From positions 62,001 to 126,000 of the forward strand of contig JADQBA010000002.1 of assembly GCA_016903675.1 (NCBI GenBank): DNA of 64,000 nt, in the 5' to 3' direction. This document shows positions 25,163 to 34,006 of the stretch, piece after piece (within the stretch, counting starts at the first letter, position 1; every line of letters starts with the position of its first letter). This stretch comes from Stigonema ocellatum SAG 48.90 = DSM 106950 (GTDB taxonomy: Bacteria; Cyanobacteriota; Cyanobacteriia; Cyanobacteriales; Nostocaceae). The position numbers were made by a program, and so were the translations under genes. The notes under the pieces were generated by a model. The model was not told where the DNA came from. It did no database searches and worked only from the letters and a program-made list of their open reading frames with translations.

Positions 25163-26631
25163 ATTTTTTGTCCAATTTGGCACGTGTCACTGAAACTGGC
25201 GTGAATCTCTTCAACTGACTGTTCCATTGCTCTGACCATTGATGGGTGACGTCTTCTTTGGAAGATAAACCATCCACCACCAGCAGCTAGGTACAACAAG
25301 AACAGATAGGGAAAAATATTTTGAGGTGGTGCTGGTGGTGGGAACAGAGTACTGCCAGGAATCCCTACAATCCCCACAACGGGAAGCAACATAAAAGCTA
25401 CCCCTAATACCGAGAACACCACATCCTTTGCACGCAGCTTTCTCAGTCGATACAGGTAGATTGGGGCAGCTATCGAAATCAGGATGTAAACTAGCAAAAA
25501 ACCGTAGGTGCAAATCGTGCCCAAGTAGCCCTGAGAATCAAACGCCTTGACGCTGAACAGATTCAACACAGATGGCACCAGAAACGTCAGCAGTGACGAC
25601 AGCCCAATCGCAATATGTGGCGTTCTATTGATCTGATGAATTTCCCCTAGGGAAGTCGTCAATAGACCATGACGGGCCATCATCAAGAATATCCTCGCCG
25701 TTGAATTGATACAACCGAGGGTGCAAGAGAAAAAGCTTAATAGAGCGCTCAGACTAATGAGTTTGCCCAAGAACCCCACTCCTATATGTCGCGCCAAAAA
25801 ATCTAGTGGGGCGTCCGTTTTGCTCAAATCGACAGCAGTACCATGGAAAGCCTGCACGACGATGACAGCCATGATGATAAAGAATACCCCAGCTATGAGT
25901 GTGCTTTGGATTAAAGATTTAGGAATAGTTCGCAACGGGTCTTTTGCCTCATCCCCTAAAGAGGTCGAGCTTTCAAATCCAGAAAAGCCGAACACTACTA
26001 GAACAATTCCCACCGCTACACCCCCTGGAGTCGCACCATTTAGGGTCAGTTGGGCTGTATCAATCGCAAAGCCCTTATGCGCCCAGACAATCACTCCCAA
26101 AAGCAGGACAAGGAGCATCGAGACTGCCTCAATCTGCAACATCATCTTGGCGGATAATTGGATGTCTTTATAGGCTACATACCAAGCTGCCACCGTGCCA
26201 ACAGCAAACAGTGTCAGGATATGAGTATGGAGACCTATATAGCCCAGTAAGATTTGACCAAAGATGGCAAAACCGCATAAAGTTGACATCCCGGTAAACA
26301 AATATCCCAGTACTAAACCCCAGGCACAGAAGACACCTGCCGTGGAACCAATACCTATAATAATATAGGAGTACAGTGAACCCGGAGAAGCCGAGCGACG
26401 GGCAAATTGGTTAATGTTAATACTAACAAAAAGTATCCCAATCATGCCCAGTAGGAAACTTAGCCAGGTACCGTTTCCAGCACTAGCAAAGATCAGTCCT
26501 AAAACTGCTGCTGGTATAGTTGAGGGTGCCAGTACAGCCACGGATTGAGCCAGGACTTCCCCATAGGAAAGACAGGCTCGCTTTAATCCGTGAACACTGT
26601 GATTAGGTTTTTTTGAGATTTCTTTGATCAT
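25159..26631 (-). CDS. APC-superfamily amino acid permease
   Basis: A 490-residue membrane protein with about twelve hydrophobic segments. The N-terminal block VLAPSTIPAAVLGLIFASAGNGTW, VVFGFSGFESSTSLGDEAKDPLRTIPKSL in the middle and the following APC-type segments place it in the amino acid-polyamine-organocation superfamily. Substrate unknown. The C-terminal cytoplasmic tail is hydrophilic (about 450-490). It is the first gene of a pair with pstB. Confidence 0.87.
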   Translation of the reverse strand: MIKEISKKPNHSVHGLKRACLSYGEVLAQSVAVLAPSTIPAAVLGLIFASAGNGTWLSFLLGMIGILFVSININQFARRSASPGSLYSYIIIGIGSTAGVFCAWGLVLGYLFTGMSTLCGFAIFGQILLGYIGLHTHILTLFAVGTVAAWYVAYKDIQLSAKMMLQIEAVSMLLVLLLGVIVWAHKGFAIDTAQLTLNGATPGGVAVGIVLVVFGFSGFESSTSLGDEAKDPLRTIPKSLIQSTLIAGVFFIIMAVIVVQAFHGTAVDLSKTDAPLDFLARHIGVGFLGKLISLSALLSFFSCTLGCINSTARIFLMMARHGLLTTSLGEIHQINRTPHIAIGLSSLLTFLVPSVLNLFSVKAFDSQGYLGTICTYGFLLVYILISIAAPIYLYRLRKLRAKDVVFSVLGVAFMLLPVVGIVGIPGSTLFPPPAPPQNIFPYLFLLYLAAGGGWFIFQRRRHPSMVRAMEQSVEEIHASFSDTCQIGQKI

Positions 26632-26849
26632 TCAATATTTCCTGGTGGTCAATTGAATGTTTACAAAAGTTTTCCAATATAATCTCTACCTTTTGAATGT
26701 TTTAGTAGAACTTATACAACTCACACATAAGGATTTAGGTCAAGGGGATATTGACCGAATAATTACTAATTCGTAATTCGTAATTCGTAATTAATAAATT
26801 GAGGGGCAGAGCAACTTAATTTATTAATAGACATCTGGTGAAAATTAAC

Positions 26850-26977
26850 TAAGTAAGTCGGCGCTAATAAACAGCACTATGTAAAGAATAGTATTGCTCA
26901 TAAATTCGCTCGTAGTAAGCGCTTCAGCGAAGACAGCGCTTACTACAAACCTTGAATTTCTGATGCCGACTTACTTA
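26850..26977. mobile_element. TAAGTAAGTCGGC miniature element, copy 2
   Basis: Same ends and inner stem as 21926-22055, in the same orientation. Behind it lie the GGTGGGCACTGCCCACC palindrome (27016-27032) and the GGTGCAAGATATGAG arm (27077-27095), in the same order as beside copy 1. Confidence 0.85.
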
Positions 26978-27224
26978 TGCATTACCTAAAATGCTTGGTA
27001 GGGGCGTAAGGGTAGGGTGGGCACTGCCCACCTTACGAAATCATAAGGCAATTGTAGCTCTTATTTTCGCAACAAGACGATGGTGCAAGATATGAGCCGA
27101 CCAAAGTGCGGCGATTGCCCAAGCGGGCACAAGCGTTGCCGATCGCTAGCAACAAATAAAAGAAACACATTGGCTGGAAATTCCAAAACCCTTGCTGTAT
27201 AAGGGTTATAAAATGTGCATCTTA

Positions 27225-27330
27225 GGAGCACCTCACGGGCGGCGAACCACCCCCTATGAATGAAACAAACACCCCCATTCCCCCTCTTCCCCCACTCCCT
27301 ACTCCCTACTCCCCACTCCCTACTCCCGTG
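27225..27330. repeat. Dispersed repeat with heptamer array
   Basis: The block AGCACCTCACGGGC...CCACCCCCTATGAATGAAA is followed by CTCCCTACTCCCC-type units. The same block with the same kind of array behind it recurs at about 60170-60265, so this is a unit and not chance. Confidence 0.7.
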
Positions 27331-27363
27331 TTTCTTGAAAGAATATCAACATCTATAGAGAAG

Positions 27364-27399
27364 CCTCACAAAACCTGATAATTATCAGGTTTTGTGAGG
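27364..27399. repeat. Perfect 36-base palindrome without loop
   Basis: CCTCACAAAACCTGATAA is followed directly by its exact complement. It lies in the long gene-free stretch 26632-28224. Confidence 0.9.
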
Positions 27400-27780
27400 T
27401 TCAAATGTTGCAGCAAAAAGTGAATCAGTATTTAGTTAACACCCAATAAGTTAAGTTCTGATTAAGGTTAGGTTAAATTTAGGTTAAATTTTCCAAAAAA
27501 AGTATGTCAACCAAAATATAGCAGTGCTTTTTTTGGTCAATAGGTTATATTTGATACGAAAAATTCGCACAACACCCTTAAGGCGTTGACTCACGTTTGA
27601 TACTAGATAAATTTATGATATTTTTCAGCAATTCGTAGGGGGGGACAAACCCCTCATTCTTGACCAAAAAGAAAAAGGTACAAGCCCCTAAATTTATGAT
27701 GCTGTTGGTCAATTCATGAAGGGTTTAACCCTCACTCTTGAAGCATTGATTTTGCGTTGTTGTTTCGCGCAGAATGTTTT

Positions 27781-27865
27781 TCAACCCATGAAAAACGCCC
27801 TCACCCCGCCCGAAAGGGCACCCCTCTCCCAAATTGGGAGAGGGGCTGGGGGTGAGGGTCGAGGG
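27781..27865. repeat. Dispersed hairpin repeat
   Basis: CCCTCTCCCAA and TTGGGAGAGGG form a stem, enclosed by CCCTCACCCC and GGGGTGAGGG. Such stems are common in filamentous cyanobacteria. I see no gene between 26632 and 28224. Confidence 0.7.
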
Positions 27866-28111
27866 AGTGAGAACCGCTATAGATTTGGATTGATGGGTAT
27901 GACCCCTCACTAATTCGCCAACAACATCATTTATTTATGGGGTTCCTACCTTAGATTATTACCTTAGCTTTTGACGAACCCGAAGGGGCTGACACTCCCC
28001 AAGGCTTTATCCGGAGGATTCTTAGCTTCCCCTCGCGCTTGCATCCAGACTGGTGTGTCCCACGGCTGCCAATACTGCTCGGTTAAAATAATTACTATCA
28101 CGGGAAACCCT

Positions 28112-28140
28112 GTAGAGACAAGGGTTATCGCGTCTCTACA
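28112..28140. repeat. GTAGAGAC...GTCTCTAC repeat, copy 1
   Basis: Short stem with arms GTAGAGAC and GTCTCTAC. Other members are at 31713-31743 and 54901-54928. A lone terminus of the miniature element of 14843-14976 lies just upstream (28070-28086). Confidence 0.65.
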
Positions 28141-28224
28141 ACTGCACGAATTCCTTGAATTCGTAAACCAATTCGTACCTCTTACCCTAAAACCTAAATT
28201 AACAAGTTAGTTGTTTAAGCGCAT

Positions 28225-29295
28225 ATGTCACAGCCTATTTCCCCAGCAGCCAACGAAAATCTCAGAAATTTGAATACTGGATCTCCCAAAACTAAGAAGA
28301 AGGGCAAGTCACTCCCTCCGAAGATGATCATCAGGCTAGGCAAGTTTGTCTGGACGACCATGTGGCATATGATGATGTCGAAGCTTGCACCCCGCAATGA
28401 GTCGGGAGAATATGTTCGTCCCAGCAGTCAGTTCCGGAACTTTGTTGGGACAGAGGAAAATAACCCTTACCAACCAGCAGTGGGTCGCTATAACCTCATA
28501 GTCGGGCTTGGTTGCCCTTGGGCGCATCGAACCCTTGTTGTTCGGACGCTGAAAGGACTCGAAGAAGTAATATCGGTGTCCATTGTGTCTCCTGCTCCGA
28601 TGGAAGGAGGCTGGGTGTTCAATCAGGAACAGGACGGTTGCCGTACACTCGCCGATCTGTATGAGTTGGCAGAATCAGGCTACAGTGGACGCTCTACAGT
28701 TCCAGTGTTATGGGATAAACAGACAAAGACCATTGTCAACAACGAGAGTGCAGAAATTATCGTGATGCTGAACTCACAGTTCAACGAGTTGGCAAAAAAT
28801 CCCACACTAAACCTCTACCCAGAGGAACTCAAAGAGAAGATTGACTCGTGGAATGAGAAGATTTACACGAGGGTGAACAATGGTGTGTATCGTTGTGGCT
28901 TTGCCCAAACTCAAGAGGCGTACAATCAAGCCTGCGATCAATTGTTCGCAACTCTGGATGAGATTGAAGCGGCGCTAGGTGCCAGTCGATACCTTTGCGG
29001 GGACACTGTCACACTGACAGATGTCCGTCTATTCACGACCTTATTCCGCTTTGATACTGTGTACTATGGGTTATTCAAGTGCAATCGCCGGAGAATTCAA
29101 GACTATCAAAACCTGGGAGCTTATCTCCGTGACTTGTATCAGATCAAAGGTGTTGCTGACACCTGCGACATAGAAAGTGTGAAGCAGGACTACTATGGCA
29201 ACCTGTTCCCTCTCAATCCTGGTAGCATCATTCCCTCTGGTCCTGAGATGACGTACCTCCAGGAACCACATGGTCGGGACAGTATTGGCAAGTGA
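28225..29295 (+). CDS. Glutathionyl-hydroquinone reductase-like GST (Xi class)
   Basis: The protein belongs to the Xi-class glutathione transferases (YqjG/ECM4 family), which reduce glutathionyl-hydroquinones. The thioredoxin-like half has LGCPWAHRTLVVR with catalytic Cys97, and STVPVLWDKQTKTIVNNESAEI as the glutathione-binding turn. The all-helical half has YRCGFAQTQEAYNQA, RYLCGDTVTLTDVRLFTTLFRFD, and ends with the conserved DYYGNLFPLNPGSIIP-type block. At 356 residues it is slightly long because of a basic N-terminal extension (1-50). Cytosolic. No neighbouring gene shares the pathway. Confidence 0.92.
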   Translation: MSQPISPAANENLRNLNTGSPKTKKKGKSLPPKMIIRLGKFVWTTMWHMMMSKLAPRNESGEYVRPSSQFRNFVGTEENNPYQPAVGRYNLIVGLGCPWAHRTLVVRTLKGLEEVISVSIVSPAPMEGGWVFNQEQDGCRTLADLYELAESGYSGRSTVPVLWDKQTKTIVNNESAEIIVMLNSQFNELAKNPTLNLYPEELKEKIDSWNEKIYTRVNNGVYRCGFAQTQEAYNQACDQLFATLDEIEAALGASRYLCGDTVTLTDVRLFTTLFRFDTVYYGLFKCNRRRIQDYQNLGAYLRDLYQIKGVADTCDIESVKQDYYGNLFPLNPGSIIPSGPEMTYLQEPHGRDSIGK

Positions 29296-29346
29296 ATGAA
29301 GAGGCAGGGGGGAGGGGGGACAAGCCGCTACGCGGAAATTCACTCA

Positions 29347-29406
29347 TTCAAAAGTCAAAAGTCAAAAGTGTTTTGAATTTTGACTTTTGACTTTTGACTT
29401 TTGACT
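29347..29406. repeat. Inverted heptamer arrays AAAAGTC/GACTTTT
   Basis: Three AAAAGTC units face four GACTTTT units over a 12-base centre. They are in the 29296-29580 gap before pyrB, with a G-rich stretch on the left. Confidence 0.85.
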
Positions 29407-29580
29407 TCCCCAAAGGGGCGGGGGGGCAAGGGGGAGGTCTATATATTATGTGAGCAATTGGAGTTAGCTGGTATCTATTTTGATAGAGGACAGGTGGTAT
29501 CATTTCTTCTGCATGTGTAAATTTAAAAACTATAGACACGGGATAACTCTGGTCTCTACGTAGAAATTTGATAACTATTT

Positions 29581-30750
29581 ATGCCTACGAATATTTGGAA
29601 TCGTCACCACATTCTTTCCCTCGCTGACTTCACTGCCTTTGAGTACAATACTGTTTTGCAAACTGCTGCCAGTTTTCAAGAGGTGTTATCACGGCGGACA
29701 AAGAAAGTGCCTACCTTGCAAGGACAGGTGGTGGCGAATTTATTTTTTGAACCATCTACCCGCACTCGCAGCAGTTTTGAACTTGCTGCTAAGCGCCTCT
29801 CAGCAGATACCCTGACCCTCACCTCAGCAACTTCTTCTCTAACTAAAGGAGAAACTATTCTCGACACGGCGAAGACCTATTTGGCTATGGGAACTGATAT
29901 CATGGTGATTCGTCATCGAGAGGCGGGTGTACCTAGTGCGATCGCCCACGAAATGGATCGTCTAGGTGTACGAGTTAGCGTCCTCAATGCTGGTGATGGT
30001 CAGCATGAGCATCCTTCTCAAGCTCTATTAGACTTATTTACTATTTGTACTTTTCTTGATCCAAATCATCCCCGGCTCGAACTTTTAAAGGATAAAAAAA
30101 TTGCCATTGTTGGGGATATTCTCCACTCGCGGGTGGCACGATCAAATATCTGGAGTCTTACGGCAAGTGGTGCGCAAGTGCATCTAGCAGCACCACCCAC
30201 CCTCTTACCTAAGTTATTCGCCCAGTACGTTAGCGATGAGGAGGACATCGCAAGGTGGGATACCAGCCCTCATGAAGTGGGAATTAGTCCGGGTATCCCT
30301 AACCTGAAGACCTTGTCGCCAGTTCCTAGACTTGAGGTGGCTGGAGTCAGACTCCCCGTTGGCAATGGGGATATGGGGAGAGAAAAACCCCCACTCCCCA
30401 CTCCCCACTCCCCAGTGCCCAATCCCAAGTTATTTCTCCATTGGGAGTTAGAACCAGCTTTACAAGATGCTGATTTTGTCATGACCTTGCGCTTACAAAA
30501 GGAACGCATGACCGCCCATCTATTACCTTCCTTGCGAGAATATCATCAGATGTTTGGCATCACACACTCTCAGTTACGGCGATGCAAGCCAAACGTAAAA
30601 CTTTTGCATCCAGGTCCTGTTAACCGTGGTGTCGAAATTAGCTCTGAGTTAATGGATGACCCACAATTTAGCCTCATTCAGACCCAAGTTACCAGCGGTG
30701 TCGCCGTTCGGATGGCGCTGTTGTACTTGATAGGTAGTGGCAAGGTTTAG
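29581..30750 (+). CDS. pyrB: Aspartate carbamoyltransferase catalytic subunit with repeat-derived insert
   Basis: PyrB joins carbamoyl phosphate and aspartate, the committed step of pyrimidine synthesis. STRTRSSFE (59-68) binds carbamoyl phosphate, GDGQHEHPSQALLD (138-151) and VGDILHSRVARSN (177-189) are canonical, and HPGPVNRGVEI closes the active site. Between LFAQYVSD and PKLFLHWELEPALQDADF there is an extra stretch of about 60 residues (218-281). Its end (PPLPTPHSPVPN) is a translation of ACTCCCC-type repeat at about 30388-30420. The frame is kept and all catalytic residues are present, so the enzyme is probably active with a surface loop. Expected family length is near 330 residues; this one has 389. 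Confidence 0.95.
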   Translation: MPTNIWNRHHILSLADFTAFEYNTVLQTAASFQEVLSRRTKKVPTLQGQVVANLFFEPSTRTRSSFELAAKRLSADTLTLTSATSSLTKGETILDTAKTYLAMGTDIMVIRHREAGVPSAIAHEMDRLGVRVSVLNAGDGQHEHPSQALLDLFTICTFLDPNHPRLELLKDKKIAIVGDILHSRVARSNIWSLTASGAQVHLAAPPTLLPKLFAQYVSDEEDIARWDTSPHEVGISPGIPNLKTLSPVPRLEVAGVRLPVGNGDMGREKPPLPTPHSPVPNPKLFLHWELEPALQDADFVMTLRLQKERMTAHLLPSLREYHQMFGITHSQLRRCKPNVKLLHPGPVNRGVEISSELMDDPQFSLIQTQVTSGVAVRMALLYLIGSGKV

Positions 30751-30827
30751 TTGCAGGGGACGAGGCAGAACAATAACTCCTAACCGTTAACTTCTTACAG
30801 CCAGAATATTAATGTTGACATTTCAAT

Positions 30828-30849
30828 TATTTCGATTATTCTAGAAATA
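30828..30849. promoter_or_regulatory. Candidate ArsR-type operator
   Basis: TATTTC and GAAATA are inverted around ten bases and overlap the start codon of the ArsR-ClpN gene. ArsR-family proteins often bind such AT-rich inverted repeats at their own promoters. The arms are short, so chance is possible. Confidence 0.25.
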
Positions 30850-31697
30850 TGGTTAATATAGAAACGGCTCGGTATGCAGATATCTTTGCTGCATTGGGGT
30901 CGGAACCACGGCTGGAAATTATGCGGCTACTGTTTGCAGTTTATCCAGAAGGGATGACTGTGGGTGAAATTCAGGAAAAGCTCAAGATTCCGAACTCTAC
31001 CCTATCGCACCATTTGGAGAAGCTGCGGAACGAGGAGTTGGTTAATTCAAGAAAAGAGAAGCAATTTCTGTGGTACTCGGCAAACGCTGAGACTATGGAG
31101 GATTTGCTGTCTTTTTTATCTACAGGAAAAAGTAGGCATAATAGCACCCTTGAACCAGCCAAAAATACATCCAAGCAGGAAGAGGAAGGGTTTATGTTTG
31201 AAAGATTTTTTGAGTCTATTTTTGAAAAACTCTTTGGGTTTATGTCTGACAAATTCAGTCTCAGAGGTTTTGAAAGATTCACCGAAAAAGCAATAACTGC
31301 CATCTTATTAGGTCAGGGTGAAACTCGCCGCTTGGGACATAACTTTGTCGGGACAGAACAAATGTTGTTAGGACTGCTTAGCGAAGGCAATGGCGTTGCG
31401 TGGCAGTTTCTGAGTGCTGTAGGGGTGAACTTAGAAAATGCTCAGATGGAAGTAGAAAAAATTATTGGCAGAGGCAGTGGATATACGGGTGTGAACATTC
31501 CCTTTACACCCAGAGCCAAGCGGGTGCTAGAACTATCAGTAGAAGAGTCCCAGAAACTTGGTCACGATTACATCAGTACAGAGCACCTCCTGCTGGGTAT
31601 CCTCAGCGAAGGAGGAGGGGTCGCAGTCAGAGTTTTGCAAAATCTCCAAATAGACTTGGTTTCTTTGGAACAACGACTACGAAGATCTCTGGCTTAA
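30849..31697 (+). CDS. ArsR-type HTH fused to a double ClpN domain
   Basis: Residues 1-90 are a winged helix of the ArsR/SmtB type: ADIFAALGSEPRLEIMRLL, IQEKLKIPNSTLSHHLEKLRNEELV and a beta-wing with KEKQFLWYS. No metal-binding cysteine pair is seen. Residues 143-282 contain two Clp N-terminal repeats: FTEKAITAILLGQGETRRLGHNFVGTEQMLLGLL and FTPRAKRVLELSVEESQKLGHDYISTEHLLLGIL. In ClpC these bind substrates and adaptors. There is no AAA+ or protease part. A regulator whose signal domain is a Clp adaptor-binding module is unusual. It could sense protein damage, or be degraded or recruited by ClpC. The start ATG is clear; the gene stands alone. Confidence 0.85.
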   Translation: MVNIETARYADIFAALGSEPRLEIMRLLFAVYPEGMTVGEIQEKLKIPNSTLSHHLEKLRNEELVNSRKEKQFLWYSANAETMEDLLSFLSTGKSRHNSTLEPAKNTSKQEEEGFMFERFFESIFEKLFGFMSDKFSLRGFERFTEKAITAILLGQGETRRLGHNFVGTEQMLLGLLSEGNGVAWQFLSAVGVNLENAQMEVEKIIGRGSGYTGVNIPFTPRAKRVLELSVEESQKLGHDYISTEHLLLGILSEGGGVAVRVLQNLQIDLVSLEQRLRRSLA

Positions 31698-32103
31698 AAA
31701 TAGGGAGCAAAACCCTGTAGAGACGCGATTAATCGCGTCTCTACAACTAACAAACCCACTTTATAATGTGTTTCTTAAAATTAAATCTATCTCTAGATAG
31801 TTGATATTTTTATTAAAAATAAAAATCATCAGCCCAAGCAGGGTTTTGTATCTACCTAGTGTCATATTTCCCAACGTTGAATTGGATAGTAATACGTAAT
31901 AAATACTGTACATTTCTTACCCCCATAGCAAGAGGAAAATTCCATAAATTTGAGGGAATATATTTATAGAAGCTAAGTAATTGGACAAACAATTACAAGT
32001 TATCAGTTAACAAAATAAATAATTAACATCTCATAATTGATAACTACTCATTTAATTAACGAAGTCAATAAATAGCTTCTAATAATATGGGAGGGAAATA
32101 AGT
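31698..32103. other. Intergenic stretch with one dispersed repeat
   Basis: Only the short GTAGAGACGCGATTAATCGC stem with its closing arm (31713-31743) stands out; it may end the ArsR-ClpN transcript. The AT-rich remainder probably contains the promoter of the pentapeptide gene, and GGGAGGG at about 32090-32096 is its ribosome-binding site. Confidence 0.5.
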
Positions 32104-32544
32104 ATGAGACTGAATCTTTTGACTACGGTAGCTTTACTAAGCACAATATCTCTAGCTGCTCCCGTTTCTGTGAAAGCTGCGAATCCTGCTCAGGTTCAAC
32201 AAGTGCGAGAAGGCAAAGCATGTGTTGGTTGTGATTTATCTGGCGCTAACTTCAAAGGTGTTCACCTACTTGGCGCTGATCTAAGGAATGCTAATTTAAA
32301 AGGTGCTAACCTAGAAGCCGCCAATTTAGAAGGTGCTGATTTAACTGGCGCAAACTTGAAGTCTGCTAATTTAAAAGAAGCCTTTGTCAACAGTGCTACC
32401 TTAAAGAACGCTAACCTCACCAATGCTGATTTGCGTAATGCTAATTTAGATAGTACTGAACTACAAGGTGCTATTTTGGCAGGCGTGAAATCAAATAGTT
32501 CAAGCTTAGCTAATGCCCAGCGGGGACTAGGGAGTAGGGAGTGA
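32104..32544 (+). CDS. Exported pentapeptide-repeat protein
   Basis: 146 residues: a signal peptide (TVALLSTISLAAPVSVKA), a short helix with CVGCDLSG, then about twelve A(D/N)Lxx repeats (40-135) that would fold as a right-handed quadrilateral beta-helix. The role of such proteins in cyanobacteria is mostly unknown. The C-terminal RGLGSRE is encoded by GGAGTAGGGAG-type repeat, so the original stop was probably upstream. It converges with tldE. Confidence 0.85.
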   Translation: MRLNLLTTVALLSTISLAAPVSVKAANPAQVQQVREGKACVGCDLSGANFKGVHLLGADLRNANLKGANLEAANLEGADLTGANLKSANLKEAFVNSATLKNANLTNADLRNANLDSTELQGAILAGVKSNSSSLANAQRGLGSRE

Positions 32545-32592
32545 TGGAAACAGTTCAACTCCTAACTCCTAACTCCTAACTCCTAACTCCTA

Positions 32593-33942
32593 CTAACTTT
32601 CGCCAGTAATGGACAGCTCATTCACCCATATTTTGGGAGAAACTCCTGCGGGGGTCAACTCGGGTTCTTTTTCCACAAAAATAATCGACTTGAGGAGTTC
32701 TAGGAAATCTCCAGCAACAGTTGCTGACTCAATGCTCGTTTTGACACCCTTATTAACTAGCCAGCCATCAAATGGTAGAGAAAAAGAGCCTTGTAGAGAT
32801 TTTACCCCTGCATGGAGAGCTTGTAAATCATCGATAAAAATCACATTGTCAGCGTTTTCCAAACTCAATTCTTGTTCAGCGGCTGCAGTGGCAAAAACGT
32901 GATAAAAGTTGGGACTGACGCTGACTTTTGCGCCAATATTAGCATTCCCTGTTGGCTTGGCGTTCATCCTTTTAGCAGTACCTGCACTGTGGAGAAAACC
33001 TGTTAAAATGCCATTTTCAATGAGTGAAACTCGGCGAGTGGGAGTTCCTTCACCATCGAAAATTTCTGCCCCTATATTAGCTGGGTGTAGTGCATCATCA
33101 CAAACCGAAAGCAGAGGAGACGCAATTTGCTTTCCTAAATCATCAGGAGTAGATAGACTTTGCTTGTCCAGAATACTTTGAGCGTTGAATAAGTTAGAAA
33201 AAGCACCTAGCAGACTCAAAAAAGCCTCTGGTGAGAAAACTATTGGATATTTACCAGACTTGACTTTCTCATAGTTCAAGTGGCTGATAGTTTTTTCTGC
33301 GGTTTCTTTGATGCAGCCATTGATGTCGAGGTTATTAAGACTCCGGCTAATTCTAAAAGCACCAGCACTGCGAGGTCTTTTGCCTTCTTGCTCAGTTTTG
33401 CTGTAGAGATAAATCGATGCTACGGAGTGGGATTCAGCTCTCATAGCGCCATCGCTGTTGAGATAAAACTTGTCAAGATCTCTTTGCGCTAAACTGTTGT
33501 AAGGCACTCCTTTAATAGCCGGATGTGCTGCCAGAACTTCTTTTTCAGCTACTAGCAGGTTTTCTATAAGTTGGGAAACAGGTGCTTGGGTTAGTTTTTC
33601 ATGGGGTGGATTGTCTAGAGGAACAGTAGCTTCTGGACTAAAATCTGGGACATTTTCTTTAACACCAAAGAAACTTGCTTCATATGCTGTTTTCAAAGCT
33701 AATTCAAGTCCTTTGGGATCAACATCTGTGGTGCTGGTGACACCCATGGTATTGTCTTGATTCCAGACACGCACGATGACACCAGAAAGATTTGAGGCTT
33801 TAACTTGTTTAGGCTCACCTTGATCCACTTGCACACTGGTTTGATCTACTGTTGAGCCATAGATGTCAAATTTTGTGATGCCAAGCTGCTGCGCACTTTC
33901 CTTGGCATGATTTGCAATATCTTTGATATTCGCCATAGTCAA
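32593..33942 (-). CDS. pmbA: TldE/PmbA metalloprotease-like subunit
   Basis: TldD and TldE form a complex that digests unfolded or modified peptides; in Escherichia coli it matures microcin B17 and degrades the CcdA antitoxin. This subunit lacks the zinc-binding HExxxH, as TldE should. Recognisable are the N-terminal half (SGVIVRVWNQDNTMGVTSTTD, SLAQRDLDKFYLNSDG), the central YPIVFSPEAFLSLLGAF, the turn DGEGTPTRRVSLIENGILTGFLHS and the C-terminal NPNFYHV-like strand. It lies 64 bases downstream of tldD on the same strand. Confidence 0.92.
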   Translation of the reverse strand: MTMANIKDIANHAKESAQQLGITKFDIYGSTVDQTSVQVDQGEPKQVKASNLSGVIVRVWNQDNTMGVTSTTDVDPKGLELALKTAYEASFFGVKENVPDFSPEATVPLDNPPHEKLTQAPVSQLIENLLVAEKEVLAAHPAIKGVPYNSLAQRDLDKFYLNSDGAMRAESHSVASIYLYSKTEQEGKRPRSAGAFRISRSLNNLDINGCIKETAEKTISHLNYEKVKSGKYPIVFSPEAFLSLLGAFSNLFNAQSILDKQSLSTPDDLGKQIASPLLSVCDDALHPANIGAEIFDGEGTPTRRVSLIENGILTGFLHSAGTAKRMNAKPTGNANIGAKVSVSPNFYHVFATAAAEQELSLENADNVIFIDDLQALHAGVKSLQGSFSLPFDGWLVNKGVKTSIESATVAGDFLELLKSIIFVEKEPELTPAGVSPKIWVNELSITGES

Positions 33943-34006
33943 TTTTAGATTTGGGATTTTGGAAATGGTTCATGGCTAATTGCTAATTGTTTATTCTTCT
34001 TAACAA

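Noticed and set aside
27971..28210. Open frame of 79 codons before the GST gene
   Set aside because: It is assembled from dispersed repeats, including the GTAGAGAC stem, and has no family resemblance.
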